A DNA stretch of 64,000 nt from Trinickia sp. Y13. GTDB taxonomy: Bacteria > Pseudomonadota > Gammaproteobacteria > Burkholderiales > Burkholderiaceae. Below the pieces are notes generated by a model. It was not told where the DNA came from, ran no database searches, and saw only the letters and a program-made list of their open reading frames with translations. The position numbers and the translations under genes were made by a program. Within the stretch, counting starts at the first letter, position 1, and each line of letters starts with the position of its first letter. The stretch covers positions 186,001 through 250,000 of the forward strand of contig NZ_JAKWFK010000001.1 of assembly GCF_029522115.1 (NCBI RefSeq), read 5' to 3'. Positions 45,522 to 56,777 of this stretch are shown here, piece by piece.

Positions 45522-46993
45522 GTCGCGAAGTACTGATGCTGGTCGATGCGCTGGCGCGCGAAAAAAACGTCAATAAAGATGTCGTGTTCGCTGCGCTCGA
45601 AGCCGCTCTTGCGTCGGCCACCAAGAAGCTCTTCGAAGAAGACGTGGACATTCGCGTGCATATCGATCGGGAATCGGGCGAGCACGAAACGTATCGCCGC
45701 TGGCGCGTCGTGCCGGACGAAGCCGGTTTGCAAGAGCCGGATCAGGAAATCCTGCTGTTCGAAGCGCGCGAGCAACAGCCCGATATCGAGATCGACGAAT
45801 ACATCGAAGAGCCGATCCCGTCGATCGAGTTCGGTCGCATTGGCGCGCAAGCGGCCAAGCAGGTGATTTTGCAAAAGGTGCGCGACGCAGAGCGCGAGCA
45901 GATCCTGAACGATTTCCTCGAGCGCGGCGAAAAGATCATGACGGGCGCGGTCAAGCGCCTCGATAAAGGCAACTTCATCGTCGAATCGGGGCGCGTGGAA
46001 GCGCTGCTGCGCCGCGACCAACTGATTCCGAAGGAAAATCTGCGCGTGGGCGACCGCGTGCGCGCCTACATCGCCAAGGTCGATCGCACGGCCCGCGGCC
46101 CGCAGATCGAGCTCTCGCGCACGGCGCCCGAGTTTCTGATGAAGCTGTTCGAAATGGAAGTGCCCGAGATCGAGCAGGGCCTGCTCGAGATCAAGGCGGC
46201 GGCCCGCGACCCGGGCGTGCGCGCGAAAATCGGGGTCGTGGCATACGACAAGCGGATCGACCCGATCGGCACGTGCGTCGGCATCCGCGGCTCGCGTGTG
46301 CAGGCGGTGCGCAACGAGCTCGGTGGCGAGAACGTCGACATCGTGCTATGGTCCGAGGATCCCGCCCAGTTCGTGATCGGCGCCCTCGCGCCGGCCGCCG
46401 TTCAGTCGATCGTCGTCGATGAAGAGAAGCACTCGATGGACGTCGTCGTGGACGAAAACGAGCTTGCGGTCGCTATCGGCCGCAGCGGCCAAAACGTGCG
46501 TCTGGCCAGTGAATTGACCGGCTGGCAAATCAATATCATGACGCCCGACGAGTCGGCGCAGAAGCAGAACCAGGAGCGCGGCGTGTTGCGCGACTTGTTC
46601 ATGGCGCGGCTCGACGTGGATGAAGAAGTCGCCGACATCCTGATCGACGAAGGCTTCACGAGTCTCGAAGAGATCGCCTACGTGCCGCTCAACGAGATGC
46701 TCGAAATCGAAGCGTTCGATGAAGACACCGTCCATGAGTTGCGCAATCGCTCGCGCGACGCATTGCTGACGATGGCGATCGCGAACGAGGAGAAGGTCGA
46801 GGGCGTGGCGCTCGATCTGAAGAGCCTCGAAGGAATGGATGCCGACCTGCTCGCGAAGCTGGCCGAGCACCAAATCCAAACGCGCGACGACCTAGCGGAA
46901 TTGGCCGTCGACGAATTGGTTGAAATGATCGGAATGGAAGAGGATGCCGCTAAGGCGTTGATCATGAAAGCACGTGAACATTGGTTCCAGTGA
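45518..46993 (+). CDS. nusA: transcription termination/antitermination factor NusA
   Basis: An RNA-polymerase-binding factor of 491 residues. The N-terminal polymerase-binding domain (1-125) is followed by an S1 domain (about 130-200, ending [13 protein letters not shown]), two KH domains (about 205-345, with [18 protein letters not shown] and [20 protein letters not shown]) and two C-terminal acidic repeats (about 360-490) as in proteobacterial NusA. It overlaps rimP and precedes infB by 95 bp. Confidence 0.97.
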   Translation: MSREVLMLVDALAREKNVNKDVVFAALEAALASATKKLFEEDVDIRVHIDRESGEHETYRRWRVVPDEAGLQEPDQEILLFEAREQQPDIEIDEYIEEPIPSIEFGRIGAQAAKQVILQKVRDAEREQILNDFLERGEKIMTGAVKRLDKGNFIVESGRVEALLRRDQLIPKENLRVGDRVRAYIAKVDRTARGPQIELSRTAPEFLMKLFEMEVPEIEQGLLEIKAAARDPGVRAKIGVVAYDKRIDPIGTCVGIRGSRVQAVRNELGGENVDIVLWSEDPAQFVIGALAPAAVQSIVVDEEKHSMDVVVDENELAVAIGRSGQNVRLASELTGWQINIMTPDESAQKQNQERGVLRDLFMARLDVDEEVADILIDEGFTSLEEIAYVPLNEMLEIEAFDEDTVHELRNRSRDALLTMAIANEEKVEGVALDLKSLEGMDADLLAKLAEHQIQTRDDLAELAVDELVEMIGMEEDAAKALIMKAREHWFQ

Positions 46994-47088
46994 GTGAATG
47001 ACCATGGCGCACTGATTAGACAGCGATCTTGCGATCGCATGACCCGATGCTAACCGCAAGGAATGAGTCCTTGCATTAAGAGGAATGA

Positions 47089-49971
47089 ATGGCGAGTAAC
47101 AACGTAGCCCAATTTGCCGCGGAACTCAAAATGCCAGCCGGAGTGCTGCTCGAGCAGCTTCAGGCGGCGGGTGTCCAGAAAGCGAGTGAGGACGATGCTT
47201 TGTCCGAATCGGACAAGGCGCGTCTGCTCGACCACTTGCGTAAGTCGCACGGCTCGGCCGATACCGATAAGCGCAAGATCACGCTGACTCGCCGGCACAC
47301 GTCGGAGATCAAGCAATCCGACGCGACGGGCAAGGCTCGCACCATTCAGGTCGAAGTTCGCAAGAAACGTGTGTTCGTCAAGCGCGACGAGGCAACCGAT
47401 GGCGCCACGGAAGCGGCCGCCGAAGCCGCACCGGCCGTCGACGAGAGCGCCGAACTGCAGCGCCGCGAGGAAGAAGCGCGCCGCGAGGCGGAGTTGCTCG
47501 AGCAGCAAGCGCAAGAATTGCGCGAGCGCCAGGAGCGGCTCGAGCGCGAGGAAGCGGAGCGCCAGGCGCGTGAACGCGCGGCCGAGGCCGAGCGTCTGCG
47601 GGCCGAGCAAGAAGCGGCGACCAAGCATGCCGAAACCGCGGCTCGCGAGGAAGCGGAGCGCACGGCCGTCGAGGACGAGCGAGCGGCTGCCGAGCGCGCC
47701 GCTCAGCGCGAAGCGGCCAAGAAGGCCGAAGATGCGGCGCGCGAAGCCGCCGAAAAGGCGCGCGCCGAGCAAGAAGAGATTCGTAAGCGTCGCGAAGCGG
47801 CCGAGGCCGAGGCGCGCGCTATCCGCGAGATGATGAACACGCCGCGCAAGGCGCAGGTGAAGGCCCCCGAGCCGGCGCCGGTCGCGAAGCCGGCCGAAGC
47901 GGCGAAGGCAGGCGAAGCGAAGGGCACGCTGCACAAGCCCGTGCGCCCGCCCGGCGAAGCGCCGCGCCCAGCCGCCGCGCGCAAGAGCACGCCCGGAACG
48001 GCTGCGCCGGCTACGGCCCAGCCTTCCACGGCGCCTGGCGCGGATAAGAAGAAGCAAGCGGGCAAGGGCGGCTGGCAGGATGACGCCGCCAAGCGCCGCG
48101 GGATCAAGACGCGCGGCGATTCGAGCGGCGGCGTCGACCGCGGCTGGCGCGGCGGCCCGAAGGGGCGCGGCAAGCATCAGGATGCCGCCACGTCGTTCCA
48201 AGCGCCCACCGAGCCGATCGTGCGCGAAGTGCACGTGCCCGAGACGATCACCGTGGCCGACCTCGCCCACAAGATGTCCGTGAAGGCGTCGGAAGTCATC
48301 AAGGTGATGATGAAGCTCGGTCAGATGGTCACGATCAACCAGATGCTCGACCAGGAAACGGCGATGATCGTCGTCGAGGAACTCGGTCACCGCGCGGTTG
48401 CCGCCAAGCTCGACGATCCCGAAGCGTTGCTCGTCGAAGGCGAGGCGACCGATGCCGAGCAAATGCCGCGTCCTCCGGTTGTCACGGTCATGGGTCACGT
48501 CGACCACGGCAAGACCTCGCTGCTCGACTACATTCGCCGCGCGAAGGTTGCGGCCGGCGAAGCGGGCGGTATCACGCAGCATATCGGCGCCTACCACGTC
48601 GAGACGCCGCGCGGCGTCATCACGTTCCTCGATACGCCGGGTCACGAGGCCTTCACGGCTATGCGTGCGCGCGGCGCGAAAGCCACGGACATCGTCATTC
48701 TCGTGGTGGCCGCGGACGACGGCGTGATGCCGCAAACGAAGGAAGCCATCGCCCACGCGAAAGCGGGCGGCGTGCCCATCGTCGTGGCGATCAACAAGAT
48801 CGACAAGCCGGACGCGAATCCCGAGCGCGTCAAGCAAGAACTCGTGGCCGAAGGCGTGGTGCCGGAAGAGTACGGCGGCGATTCGCCATTCGTCTCGGTG
48901 TCGGCCAAAACGGGCGCGGGGATCGACGATCTGCTCGAGAACGTGCTACTGCAAGCGGAAGTGCTGGAATTGAAGGCGCCCGTGGTCGCGCCGGCGAAGG
49001 GTCTCGTCATCGAAGCGAAGCTCGACAAGGGTAAGGGTCCGGTGGCCACGATCCTCGTCCAGTCGGGTACGCTCTCGCGCGGTGATGTCGTGCTTGCTGG
49101 CAGCGCGTATGGCCGCGTGCGTGCGATGCTCGACGAAACGGGTAAGGCAACGAAGGAAGCGGGTCCCTCGATTCCGGTCGAGATCCAGGGCTTGTCCGAA
49201 GTGCCGGGCGCGGGCGAGGAAGTCATCGTGCTGCCCGACGAGCGCAAAGCGCGCGAAATCGCGTTGTTCCGTCAGGGCAAGTTCCGCGACGTCAAGCTCG
49301 CGAAGCAGCAGGCGGCCAAGCTCGAAAGCATGCTCGAGCAAATGGGCGAAGGCGAAGTCCAGTCGCTCCCGCTCATCGTCAAGGCCGACGTGCAGGGTTC
49401 GCAGGAAGCGCTGGTTCAGGCGCTGCAAAAGCTCTCGACCGACGAAGTGCGCGTTCAGATCGTGCATGGCGCAGTCGGCGGCATCAGCGAATCGGACGTC
49501 AACTTGGCAACGGCGTCGAAGGCCGTCATCATCGGCTTCAACACGCGTGCGGATGCACAGGCGCGTAAACTGGCCGAGACGAACGGCATCGATATCCGCT
49601 ACTACAACATCATCTATGACGCGGTGGATGAGGTGAAGGCGGCGATGTCGGGCATGCTCGCGCCCGAAAAGCGCGAGATCGTCACGGGCATGGTCGAAGT
49701 GCGCCAAGTGTTCAAGGTGCCGAAGATCGGCGCAGTGGCCGGTTGTATGGTCACCGACGGTGTGGTCAAGCGCTCGTCGTCGGTGCGCGTGCTGCGCAAC
49801 AACGTCGTCATCTTCACGGGCGAGCTCGATTCGCTCAAGCGCTTCAAGGACGATGTGAAGGAAGTGAAGCAAGGCTTCGAGTGCGGTATGTCGATCAAGA
49901 ACTTCAACGATATCGTCGAAGGCGATCAGTTCGAAGTGTTCGAAGTCACGGAAGTCGCGCGCACGCTCTAA
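47089..49971 (+). CDS. infB: translation initiation factor IF-2
   Basis: The GTPase that places initiator tRNA on the 30S subunit, 960 residues. An IF2-N module (about 1-55) precedes a long Glu/Ala/Arg coiled region (about 115-260), a Pro/Ala/Lys linker, a second IF2-N module (about 385-440) and the G domain from [20 protein letters not shown] (about 467). DTPGHEAF and [10 protein letters not shown] are G3 and G4. Domains II-IV follow, ending [23 protein letters not shown] precedes the ATG. Internal starts producing shorter isoforms, known in E. coli, are possible but not assessed. Confidence 0.97.
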   Translation: MASNNVAQFAAELKMPAGVLLEQLQAAGVQKASEDDALSESDKARLLDHLRKSHGSADTDKRKITLTRRHTSEIKQSDATGKARTIQVEVRKKRVFVKRDEATDGATEAAAEAAPAVDESAELQRREEEARREAELLEQQAQELRERQERLEREEAERQARERAAEAERLRAEQEAATKHAETAAREEAERTAVEDERAAAERAAQREAAKKAEDAAREAAEKARAEQEEIRKRREAAEAEARAIREMMNTPRKAQVKAPEPAPVAKPAEAAKAGEAKGTLHKPVRPPGEAPRPAAARKSTPGTAAPATAQPSTAPGADKKKQAGKGGWQDDAAKRRGIKTRGDSSGGVDRGWRGGPKGRGKHQDAATSFQAPTEPIVREVHVPETITVADLAHKMSVKASEVIKVMMKLGQMVTINQMLDQETAMIVVEELGHRAVAAKLDDPEALLVEGEATDAEQMPRPPVVTVMGHVDHGKTSLLDYIRRAKVAAGEAGGITQHIGAYHVETPRGVITFLDTPGHEAFTAMRARGAKATDIVILVVAADDGVMPQTKEAIAHAKAGGVPIVVAINKIDKPDANPERVKQELVAEGVVPEEYGGDSPFVSVSAKTGAGIDDLLENVLLQAEVLELKAPVVAPAKGLVIEAKLDKGKGPVATILVQSGTLSRGDVVLAGSAYGRVRAMLDETGKATKEAGPSIPVEIQGLSEVPGAGEEVIVLPDERKAREIALFRQGKFRDVKLAKQQAAKLESMLEQMGEGEVQSLPLIVKADVQGSQEALVQALQKLSTDEVRVQIVHGAVGGISESDVNLATASKAVIIGFNTRADAQARKLAETNGIDIRYYNIIYDAVDEVKAAMSGMLAPEKREIVTGMVEVRQVFKVPKIGAVAGCMVTDGVVKRSSSVRVLRNNVVIFTGELDSLKRFKDDVKEVKQGFECGMSIKNFNDIVEGDQFEVFEVTEVARTL

Positions 49972-49989
49972 TAGGCGAGTGCGCGGCTC

Positions 49990-50030
49990 GGGGCGGAGCA
50001 GGCGGCAAGCCTCTCCGCCCCGTTGTTTTT
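49990..50030 (+). terminator. terminator between infB and rbfA
   Basis: GGGGCGGA (49990-49997) pairs with TCCGCCCC (50014-50021), followed by GTTGTTTTT. It implies that rbfA-truB receive only part of the infB transcription or have their own promoter within 50.03-50.12 kb. Confidence 0.75.
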
Positions 50031-50128
50031 GTGGCGGCGCATGGGCGCGAGCGTGCATGGCACGTGCGCTCGCGTGCGATACGCCCCGGGCCGCATGCAG
50101 CGCGGCCTCACCGCAAGGCGGGTTCATC

Positions 50129-50497
50129 ATGTCGAAAAAACGCAGTTCTCCCAATCGAAACGTCCAGATTGCCGATCAAATTCAGCGGGATCTGTCCGAA
50201 CTCATCATGCGCGAAGTGAAAGATCCGCGCATTGGGCTCGTCACCATTCAAAGCGTCGAACTCACACCCGACTACGCGCATGCCAAGGTTTATTTCACGA
50301 CGCTGACGGGCGATGCGCAGGTCACGCAGGTGGCGCTCAATCACGCCGCCGGTCATCTGCATAATTTGCTATTCAAGCGCCTGCACATTCATACCGTGCC
50401 GACGCTGCATTTCCATTACGACAAATCGATCGAGAAAGGCGTGGAAATGTCGCGCCTGATCGACGAAGCGAACGCCACGCGCGCGAAAGACGACTGA
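50129..50497 (+). CDS. rbfA: ribosome-binding factor A
   Basis: A KH-fold 30S maturation factor of 122 residues: [46 protein letters not shown] and [20 protein letters not shown] are family-typical. The ATG at 50129 removes a non-homologous extension and follows AAGGCGGG. It precedes truB by 58 bp. Confidence 0.95.
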   Translation: MSKKRSSPNRNVQIADQIQRDLSELIMREVKDPRIGLVTIQSVELTPDYAHAKVYFTTLTGDAQVTQVALNHAAGHLHNLLFKRLHIHTVPTLHFHYDKSIEKGVEMSRLIDEANATRAKDD

Positions 50498-50555
50498 CCG
50501 CAAACGGTCGAGCACTCGGTCTCGCCTGGCTTTCTGCTCTTTAAGTGATTCGTCG

Positions 50556-51521
50556 ATGAAACAACCCCAACGTCCTCGTGTGCCGCGTCGCGCGCTCGAC
50601 GGCGTCTTACTGCTCGATAAAGGTCTCGGCCTCACGAGCAACGACGCCCTGGTCCGGGCCAAGCGCCTGTTCCTCGCGCAAAAGGCCGGGCATACGGGCA
50701 CGCTCGATCCGCTTGCATCGGGTCTGCTGCCGCTTTGCTTCGGCGAAGCGACCAAGTTCTCGCAGGATTTGCTCGAAGCCGACAAGACCTATGAGGCGAC
50801 GATGCGCCTCGGTATCCGCACGAGCACCGCAGACGCGGAAGGCGAAGTTCTGAAGACATGCGCCGTGCAAGTCGGCGCGGCCGAGATCGAAGCGGCGCTC
50901 GCCGGTTTTCGCGGGCCGATCTTGCAGGTGCCTCCCATGCATTCGGCGCTCAAGCGCGACGGCAAGCCGCTATACGAATATGCGCGCGCGGGCCAAGTCG
51001 TCGAGCGAGCTGCCCGAGCGGTAACCATCCATGCGCTGGATCTGCTGCGCGTCGCATTGCCCGACGTCACGTTTCGCGTCACGTGCAGCAAGGGCACGTA
51101 TGTGCGAACGCTTGCGGAGGATATCGGCGCGGCGTTGGGGTGCGGTGCGCATCTCGTTGCGCTGCGGCGCACGGGCGTGGGGGCGCTCACGCTCGAACAT
51201 GCCGTGACGCTCGAGACGCTCGAGCAAATGGACGCGGCTGCGCGCGACGCCTGTTTGCGTCCGGTCGATGCATTGTTGTCGACGTTCCCGGCGGTGCGGC
51301 TGGGGGCGGACGAGGCGAAGCGCTTTCTTCATGGTCAGCGGCTTCGATTGTCGGAATTGCCGCCGATCTGTGCTGACGACGCGGCGCGCGACGATGCAGT
51401 GGGCGACGCTCGGGTTCGGGTCTATCGTGAGGAAGACGGCGCACTGCTTGGCGTTGCGCGCGCGGCGAACGGGGTGCTTGCGCCGGAACGTTTGATCGTC
51501 AGCACGCCGACGCCGGTATAG
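50556..51521 (+). CDS. truB: tRNA pseudouridine-55 synthase
   Basis: The enzyme that makes pseudouridine 55 in the tRNA T-loop, 321 residues. The catalytic aspartate is in AGHTGTLDPLASGLLPLCFG. DGVLLLDKGLGLTSNDALV, PPMHSALKRDGKPLYEYAR and CSKGTYVRTLAEDIG are conserved. A PUA-like C-terminus (KRFLHGQRLRLSEL) completes it. A bidirectional terminator follows. Confidence 0.97.
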   Translation: MKQPQRPRVPRRALDGVLLLDKGLGLTSNDALVRAKRLFLAQKAGHTGTLDPLASGLLPLCFGEATKFSQDLLEADKTYEATMRLGIRTSTADAEGEVLKTCAVQVGAAEIEAALAGFRGPILQVPPMHSALKRDGKPLYEYARAGQVVERAARAVTIHALDLLRVALPDVTFRVTCSKGTYVRTLAEDIGAALGCGAHLVALRRTGVGALTLEHAVTLETLEQMDAAARDACLRPVDALLSTFPAVRLGADEAKRFLHGQRLRLSELPPICADDAARDDAVGDARVRVYREEDGALLGVARAANGVLAPERLIVSTPTPV

Positions 51522-51581
51522 CGTCGTTGATGCCGCTGGCGGCCGGCGATGCGCGTTCGTCCTCTACCGCATCGATGCAAA

Positions 51582-51617
51582 AAAGAGCGCTCGGCGAATA
51601 ACCGAGCGCTCTTTTTC
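51582..51617. terminator. bidirectional terminator between truB and emrB
   Basis: AGAGCGCTCGG (51584-51594) and CCGAGCGCTCT (51602-51612) form an 11-bp stem, with A-rich sequence before and CTTTTTC after, so it works on both strands. It separates convergent operons. Confidence 0.9.
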
Positions 51618-51690
51618 TTGGTCCAACGCGGGAGTGAAACAGCGGCGACGCTACGGCGAGGCGTGCAACGAGCGCGACAGGCCCTGGCTT

Positions 51691-53250
51691 TCAATGCGCA
51701 GCCGACGCCGCGGCGCTCGAATCCCCTCCGCCCGCGCGCTCCGGACGCGTAATCCAAATGAGCGCGATCAGCACGATGAAGATGACGGCCGAGATATAGA
51801 ACAGGTCGTTCACGCCGAGTTGGGCCGCCTGCTGCGTCACGAGTCGATCGAACATGCCGTAGCGCTGCGAGGTATCGAGGCCGAGCGAGCCGAGCTGCGT
51901 CATCGATTGGCCGAAGGTAGGATCGAACGCGCTCGCGCGCTCCGTCAGCTGGGCGTGGTGAAAGCTCGTGCGGTGATCCCAGGCAGTCGTGAAAATCGAG
52001 GTGCCGATGCCGCCGCACATAATGCGCACGAAATTCGACAGCCCCGACGCCGCCGCGATCCGATTGCCCGGCAACCCAGACAGCGTGATCGAGACGAGCG
52101 GAATGAAGAAGCCCGCCATCGCGATCCCTTGAATGAGGGTGGGCATGGCGAGCGACCAGGTGTCGACGCCGGTCGTGTAGCGCGAGCGCATCCAAAAGCA
52201 CAGCGCGAAGACGACGAAGGCGGCGGTGGCGATCTTGCGCGGATCCGTGCGCGGCAAGAACTTGCCCGTCACGGGAGAGAGCAAAATCGCGAAGAGCCCG
52301 ACCGGCGCCATGACGAGGCCCGCATCGGTGGCTGTGTAACCGATATACGTCTGCAGCCACAGCGGCAGCAGCACGAGATTGCCGAAGTAGAGCCCGTAGC
52401 CCACCGATAGCGCGACGGTGCCGCCCGTGAAGTTGCGCTTCTTGAACAACGACAAATCGACGACGGGATGATCGGCCGTCAATTCCCATACGACGAAAAA
52501 CGCGAAGCCGATCAGCGCGGTGAGCGCGAGCGCGACGATCGTCGTCGACGAGAACCAATCGAGATCCTTACCCTTGTCGAGCATCACCTGCAGTGACCCA
52601 ACCCAAATGACGAGCAACCCGAGGCCCACCGAATCGATCGGCGCTTTCTTGATCACCGAGTCGCGCGTGCGGAAGATGGCCCAGGTGGCGATCGCCGCGA
52701 CGATCCCGACGGGAATGTTGACGTAGAAAATCCACGGCCACGAGATGTTGTCAGAGATCCAGCCGCCGAGAATCGGCCCGGCGACAGGGGCGATCAGCGT
52801 GGTCATCGACCACATCGACAACGCAAGGGGCGCTTTGGCGCGCGGGTAACTCGCGAGCAACAGCGTTTGCGACAGCGGAATCATCGGGCCCGCCACGGCG
52901 CCTTGGATCACGCGCGACACGAGCAAGAACGGCAGCGTCGGCGAGAGCCCGCACATCCACGACGAAATCACGAACAGCACGATCGACGCGAGGAACAAGC
53001 GCACTTGGCCGAGCCGCTCCGTGAGCCAGCCCGTGAGCGGCACCGAGATCGCATTGGCGACCGCGAAGGACGTGATGACCCACGTGCCCTGATCGGAGGA
53101 CACGCCCAGGTCGCCCGAGATCGTCGGAATCGAAACGTTGGCGATCGACGTATCGAGCACGTTCATGAATACGGCGAGCGACACCGCGATCGTGCCGATC
53201 ACGAGTTGGGCGCCGCTGAGCGGCGGGTGCGGGACTTGGGGCTGAGCCAT
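51691..53250 (-). CDS. emrB: DHA2-family MFS drug exporter (EmrB-like)
   Basis: A proton-driven exporter of 519 residues with 14 predicted transmembrane helices. Motifs include NVLDTSIANVSIPTISGDLG in TM1, WVITSFAVANAISVPLTGWL, TERLGQVRLF (motif A) and RVIQGAVAGPMIPLSQTLLL. It works with the EmrA-like adaptor (52 bp upstream) and the outer-membrane factor. Substrates are usually hydrophobic weak acids, uncouplers or drugs. It is the last gene of the operon and shares a bidirectional terminator with truB. Confidence 0.93.
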   Translation of the reverse strand: MAQPQVPHPPLSGAQLVIGTIAVSLAVFMNVLDTSIANVSIPTISGDLGVSSDQGTWVITSFAVANAISVPLTGWLTERLGQVRLFLASIVLFVISSWMCGLSPTLPFLLVSRVIQGAVAGPMIPLSQTLLLASYPRAKAPLALSMWSMTTLIAPVAGPILGGWISDNISWPWIFYVNIPVGIVAAIATWAIFRTRDSVIKKAPIDSVGLGLLVIWVGSLQVMLDKGKDLDWFSSTTIVALALTALIGFAFFVVWELTADHPVVDLSLFKKRNFTGGTVALSVGYGLYFGNLVLLPLWLQTYIGYTATDAGLVMAPVGLFAILLSPVTGKFLPRTDPRKIATAAFVVFALCFWMRSRYTTGVDTWSLAMPTLIQGIAMAGFFIPLVSITLSGLPGNRIAAASGLSNFVRIMCGGIGTSIFTTAWDHRTSFHHAQLTERASAFDPTFGQSMTQLGSLGLDTSQRYGMFDRLVTQQAAQLGVNDLFYISAVIFIVLIALIWITRPERAGGGDSSAAASAAH

Positions 53251-53302
53251 TGGGCGAGTGACCTCGGTTCCTTCGTTGTGGTGTCGATGAGCGCCGCGCC
53301 GC

Positions 53303-54577
53303 TTACATCAGCGAGCCGCGGCTCGCGACCTTTGCAGTGCGGCTCGAATGCGCGTGGGTGCTGGGCACAGGTTGCTTTTGATGGGCCAGCCCGGCATTCG
53401 CGCTGGCGTTCGAACCGGCGTTCTCGGCGATGATGCGCGCAATCTCGGCATCGGCTTCTGCCCCGTACTTGTCGAACACGTTCGTCTGGTAGACGGTGTT
53501 TTGCGCGGTGCTCAGCTGCGTGCCGCTTTCGTTCTTGATGTCGACGTCCGCTTGCATCGATAGGCCGATGCGCAGCGGGTGGGCGTCGAGTTCCTTCTGA
53601 TCCAGTTCGATCCGCACGGGCAAGCGCTGCACAACCTTGATCCAGTTGCCCGTCGCGTTTTGCGCGGGCAGCAGCGAGAAGGCGGAACCGGTGCCAGCGG
53701 AGAAGCCCACGACCTTGCCGTGATAGACGACGGACGAGCCGTACACGTCGGCCGTCAGTTCGACAGGTTGACCGATGCGCATGTGCCTGAGCTGCACTTC
53801 CTTGAAGTTCGCGTCGACCCAGACAGAACCGAGCGGCACGATCGCCATCAGCGGCGTGCCCGGGGCGACGCGCTGGCCGACCTGCACGGAGCGCTTGGCG
53901 ACGTAACCCGTGACCGGCGCGGGCAGCGTGTTGCGCGCATTGTTCAAATACGCGTCGCGCACCTTGGCCGCGGCGGCCAGCACGTTCGGATGGGTCGCCA
54001 CGGTCGTATTGGACGTGAGCGCGCGGCTCGAGGCGAGTTGCTGCTCGGCCGCATCGAGCGCGGCTTGCGCAGCCTTCACCGTGTCGCGCGCGTGCGAGAT
54101 CTCTTCCTGCGAGACGGCGCCCGTTTGCGCGATCGTTAGGCGCCGGCGCAGGTCGTCTTGCGCGCGCGACAGATCGGCTTGACGCTGGGCGATTTGCGCT
54201 TGGTATTGATCGTTGTTGACGAACATGCCTCGCACTTGCCGCACCGTCTGCGCGAGATTGGCCTCGGCCTGCTGGAGCGAAACGCGCGCGTCGGCGCCAT
54301 CGAGCACGACGAGCGGATCGCCCGCTTTGACCGTCTGCGTGTCGTCGGCGTTGACGGCGATGACTGTGCCCGTCACTTGCGGCGTGATTTGCACGACGTT
54401 GCCGTTGACGTAGGCATCGTCGGTGTCCTCGTGAAAGCGCGCGACGAGGAAGTAGTACAAGCCGTAGGCGATCGCGGCGATGAGAATGACGCCCACGAGC
54501 AGCGTCATCAGGCGCTTTCGCTTGCCGTTGTTGCTTTGCGACTGCGCGCTCGCGGCGGTTTGTTTAGTGTCGCTCAT
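53303..54577 (-). CDS. emrA: EmrA-like membrane fusion protein
   Basis: A periplasmic adaptor of 424 residues: N-terminal transmembrane helix (about 22-45), a lipoyl half-motif (VVQITPQVTGTVIAVNADDT), a long alpha-helical hairpin (about 100-200), the second lipoyl half (GYVAKRSVQVGQRVAPGTPL) and a beta-barrel (KVVQRLPVRIELDQKELDAH). The C-terminal 60 residues are Ala/Asn/Ser/His-rich. GGAGAG precedes the ATG. Confidence 0.95.
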   Translation of the reverse strand: MSDTKQTAASAQSQSNNGKRKRLMTLLVGVILIAAIAYGLYYFLVARFHEDTDDAYVNGNVVQITPQVTGTVIAVNADDTQTVKAGDPLVVLDGADARVSLQQAEANLAQTVRQVRGMFVNNDQYQAQIAQRQADLSRAQDDLRRRLTIAQTGAVSQEEISHARDTVKAAQAALDAAEQQLASSRALTSNTTVATHPNVLAAAAKVRDAYLNNARNTLPAPVTGYVAKRSVQVGQRVAPGTPLMAIVPLGSVWVDANFKEVQLRHMRIGQPVELTADVYGSSVVYHGKVVGFSAGTGSAFSLLPAQNATGNWIKVVQRLPVRIELDQKELDAHPLRIGLSMQADVDIKNESGTQLSTAQNTVYQTNVFDKYGAEADAEIARIIAENAGSNASANAGLAHQKQPVPSTHAHSSRTAKVASRGSLM

Positions 54578-54662
54578 GGAAATGCTCTCCGTTTCTCGAG
54601 TCTCGATTTCTCGAAGCTCAATCGTTGAAACTTGCGTTGTCGTTCAAGGGGTGCAGCGCCGT

Positions 54663-56189
54663 TTAGCCCGCGGACGGCGCTTTCGCCGCGACGCCGTTCG
54701 GCGCGGGCGCGGCCACGCCGGCCGCTTGTGCATCGAAGCCGCCGCCGAGTGCGCGAATCAGCGCGAACTGCAAATCGCGACGCTTCATCTTCAGGTTGGT
54801 CAGCGTTTGCTCGGCCGCGAGGCGATTGCTGTCCGCCGTCAGCACTTGCAACTGCGGCGAGAGGCCCGCTTTGTAGCGAATCACCGCCAACCGGTAGGCC
54901 TCTGTCGACGCGTCGAGGGCGCGCTGCGCATCGCTCATCTGCGCATCGATCGCGCGAATCGACGAGACTTGCGTCGCGACATCGGACATGGCGTTGACGA
55001 GCGCTTGGTTGTAGTTCGCCACGTCGAGCTCGAAATCGGCATAGCGTCCCTTCAGTTGCGCGCGCAGCGCACCGGCGTCGAAGATCGGCAGGTGGATCGC
55101 CGGGCCGGCCTGGACGGTGCGGCTCGCCGCGGTCAGGAAACGGCTCCAGCCGAACGCGTCGAATCCGATCGCCGCGGCGAGGTTGATGTCGGGAAAGAAC
55201 TCGGCTTTCGCTTCCTTCACGTTGGCAAGCGCGGCCTCGATTTGCCAGCGCGCCGCGACGATGTCCGGGCGGCGCGAGACGAGATCGGCCGGCAAGTTCG
55301 AGGGCAACGCGACTGCGCCGCCCGGCCCGAGCACGGGCGCGTCGATGGCCAGCCCGCGATCGGGGCCCTTGCCGAGCAAGGCCCCTAGCTGAAAGCGCAC
55401 CGACTTGATTTGGCCGTCCAAATCGGCGAGCGAGGCCTGGCTGGTCGCGACGTTGCCGAGCGCCGTTTGCTTTTCGACATTGGTGTCGAGGCCGGCGGTG
55501 ACGCGGCCGTTCGTGATCGAGCCGACATCCTGCCGGTTGCGGATCTCGCGCTGGGCGATATCGCGCAGCGCGTAAAGCTGCGCCAATTGGTTATAAGTGC
55601 GCGCGACCGACGAGGCCAGGGTAATGCGCGCTTCCTGCATGTCAGCTTGCGCCGCCTTTTCCTGCGAGACGGAGGCCTTCACGCGCTCGCGGTTCTTGCC
55701 CCAAAGATCGAGGTCCCACGAGGCGCTTGCGAGCGCGCTGTGCTCGGTGAACCAGTTGCCGCCAAAGGGCGGCGGATAGAGGCCGTTGCCCGAGAGCAAT
55801 TCGCGCGTGACCGAGTAGCTGCCGTTGACCTTGGGCAGCAGATCGGCGCGCGTGCTCTCGATGTACGACTGCGCCTTGGCGATGCGCGCTTGCGCTTGAG
55901 CGATGGAGGGACTGCCGGCCAAGGCTTCGTCGATGAGCTTGGGCAACTGCGGATCGCCGAACTCGCGCGCCCAGTCCAGCGACGGCCACGCCCCGCCTTC
56001 GCCCGGCAGGCTCTGGCTCGACTCGAGCGTGGCGGGCTCGGTGATCGACTTGTCGCTGTGAATGCCAGCGTAGTTGGCGCACCCCGCCAGCACGAGCGCG
56101 GCGATGGCTGCGGCGATCGCCCCGCGGCGCACCTGGGCCGATGCGGGCGGGAACGCTGTTTCACGGCTTTTCGAAGAGAGTGTAATCAT
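54663..56189 (-). CDS. NodT-family outer-membrane factor of the EmrAB pump
   Basis: An outer-membrane lipoprotein channel of 508 residues. The lipobox is LVLAGC after a signal sequence, and two outer-membrane-efflux repeats contain AQARIAKAQSYIESTRADLL and SWDLDLWGKNRE. It lies between marR and emrA with 85-bp gaps on both sides. AAGG is immediately before the ATG. Having its own outer-membrane component distinguishes this operon from E. coli emrAB, which uses TolC. Confidence 0.94.
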   Translation of the reverse strand: MITLSSKSRETAFPPASAQVRRGAIAAAIAALVLAGCANYAGIHSDKSITEPATLESSQSLPGEGGAWPSLDWAREFGDPQLPKLIDEALAGSPSIAQAQARIAKAQSYIESTRADLLPKVNGSYSVTRELLSGNGLYPPPFGGNWFTEHSALASASWDLDLWGKNRERVKASVSQEKAAQADMQEARITLASSVARTYNQLAQLYALRDIAQREIRNRQDVGSITNGRVTAGLDTNVEKQTALGNVATSQASLADLDGQIKSVRFQLGALLGKGPDRGLAIDAPVLGPGGAVALPSNLPADLVSRRPDIVAARWQIEAALANVKEAKAEFFPDINLAAAIGFDAFGWSRFLTAASRTVQAGPAIHLPIFDAGALRAQLKGRYADFELDVANYNQALVNAMSDVATQVSSIRAIDAQMSDAQRALDASTEAYRLAVIRYKAGLSPQLQVLTADSNRLAAEQTLTNLKMKRRDLQFALIRALGGGFDAQAAGVAAPAPNGVAAKAPSAG

Positions 56190-56274
56190 GGACCTTGCAA
56201 CTTATTTTGGGCGATTGAAGATCGAAACTCGTTGCTGTGTCAGCCATAAACGCTGACAACCCTGCGCCGTCACA

Positions 56275-56754
56275 TTAATCCGCGGCCGGATCGACCGTGT
56301 TGGCGAGAATCCGGCGCAACATGCTTTTCAGAAAACCCACTTCCTCGGGCGTGAAGCCGGCCAGCGCTTTCTCGACCACGCCGCCGAAGATCTCGGGCAT
56401 GCGCGCCGCCAGCCGTCGTCCTTCGGGTGTCACCGCCAGATGAACCGCGCGCCGATCCTCCGAACTGCGCACCCGGGAAAGCAGATTACGCTTTTCCAGC
56501 CTATCGATCAGCCGAGTGACCGCGCTCGCATCGATCCCGTAGTCGCGGGCGAGCTCCGCCGCCAACGAGCACCGGCCGCTCGCGATCATGAACAACATGC
56601 TCGCTTGGGTGCTGGTAATGCCCAGTTCGCTGAGCGTGCGCTGCGTCACGAGGTTCGAGAGGCTCGACTTCACCCGCGTGAGCAGATAGCCGACGCTTTC
56701 ATCGAGCTGATAGCCGCATAGCTCCGGCGGGAGCGGGGTGGACGAGTCTGACAT
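56275..56754 (-). CDS. MarR-family regulator of the EmrAB pump
   Basis: A dimeric winged-helix repressor of 159 residues with the MarR core ELGITSTQASMLFMIASGRC, ASAVTRLIDRLEKRNLLSRV and RSSEDRRAVHLAVTPEGRRL. It is the first gene of the four-gene operon and probably represses it until a phenolic or similar ligand binds, as for EmrR. Its own promoter and probable operator lie directly upstream. Confidence 0.93.
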   Translation of the reverse strand: MSDSSTPLPPELCGYQLDESVGYLLTRVKSSLSNLVTQRTLSELGITSTQASMLFMIASGRCSLAAELARDYGIDASAVTRLIDRLEKRNLLSRVRSSEDRRAVHLAVTPEGRRLAARMPEIFGGVVEKALAGFTPEEVGFLKSMLRRILANTVDPAAD

Positions 56755-56777
56755 GGCGATTTCCGTGCGATTGCAAT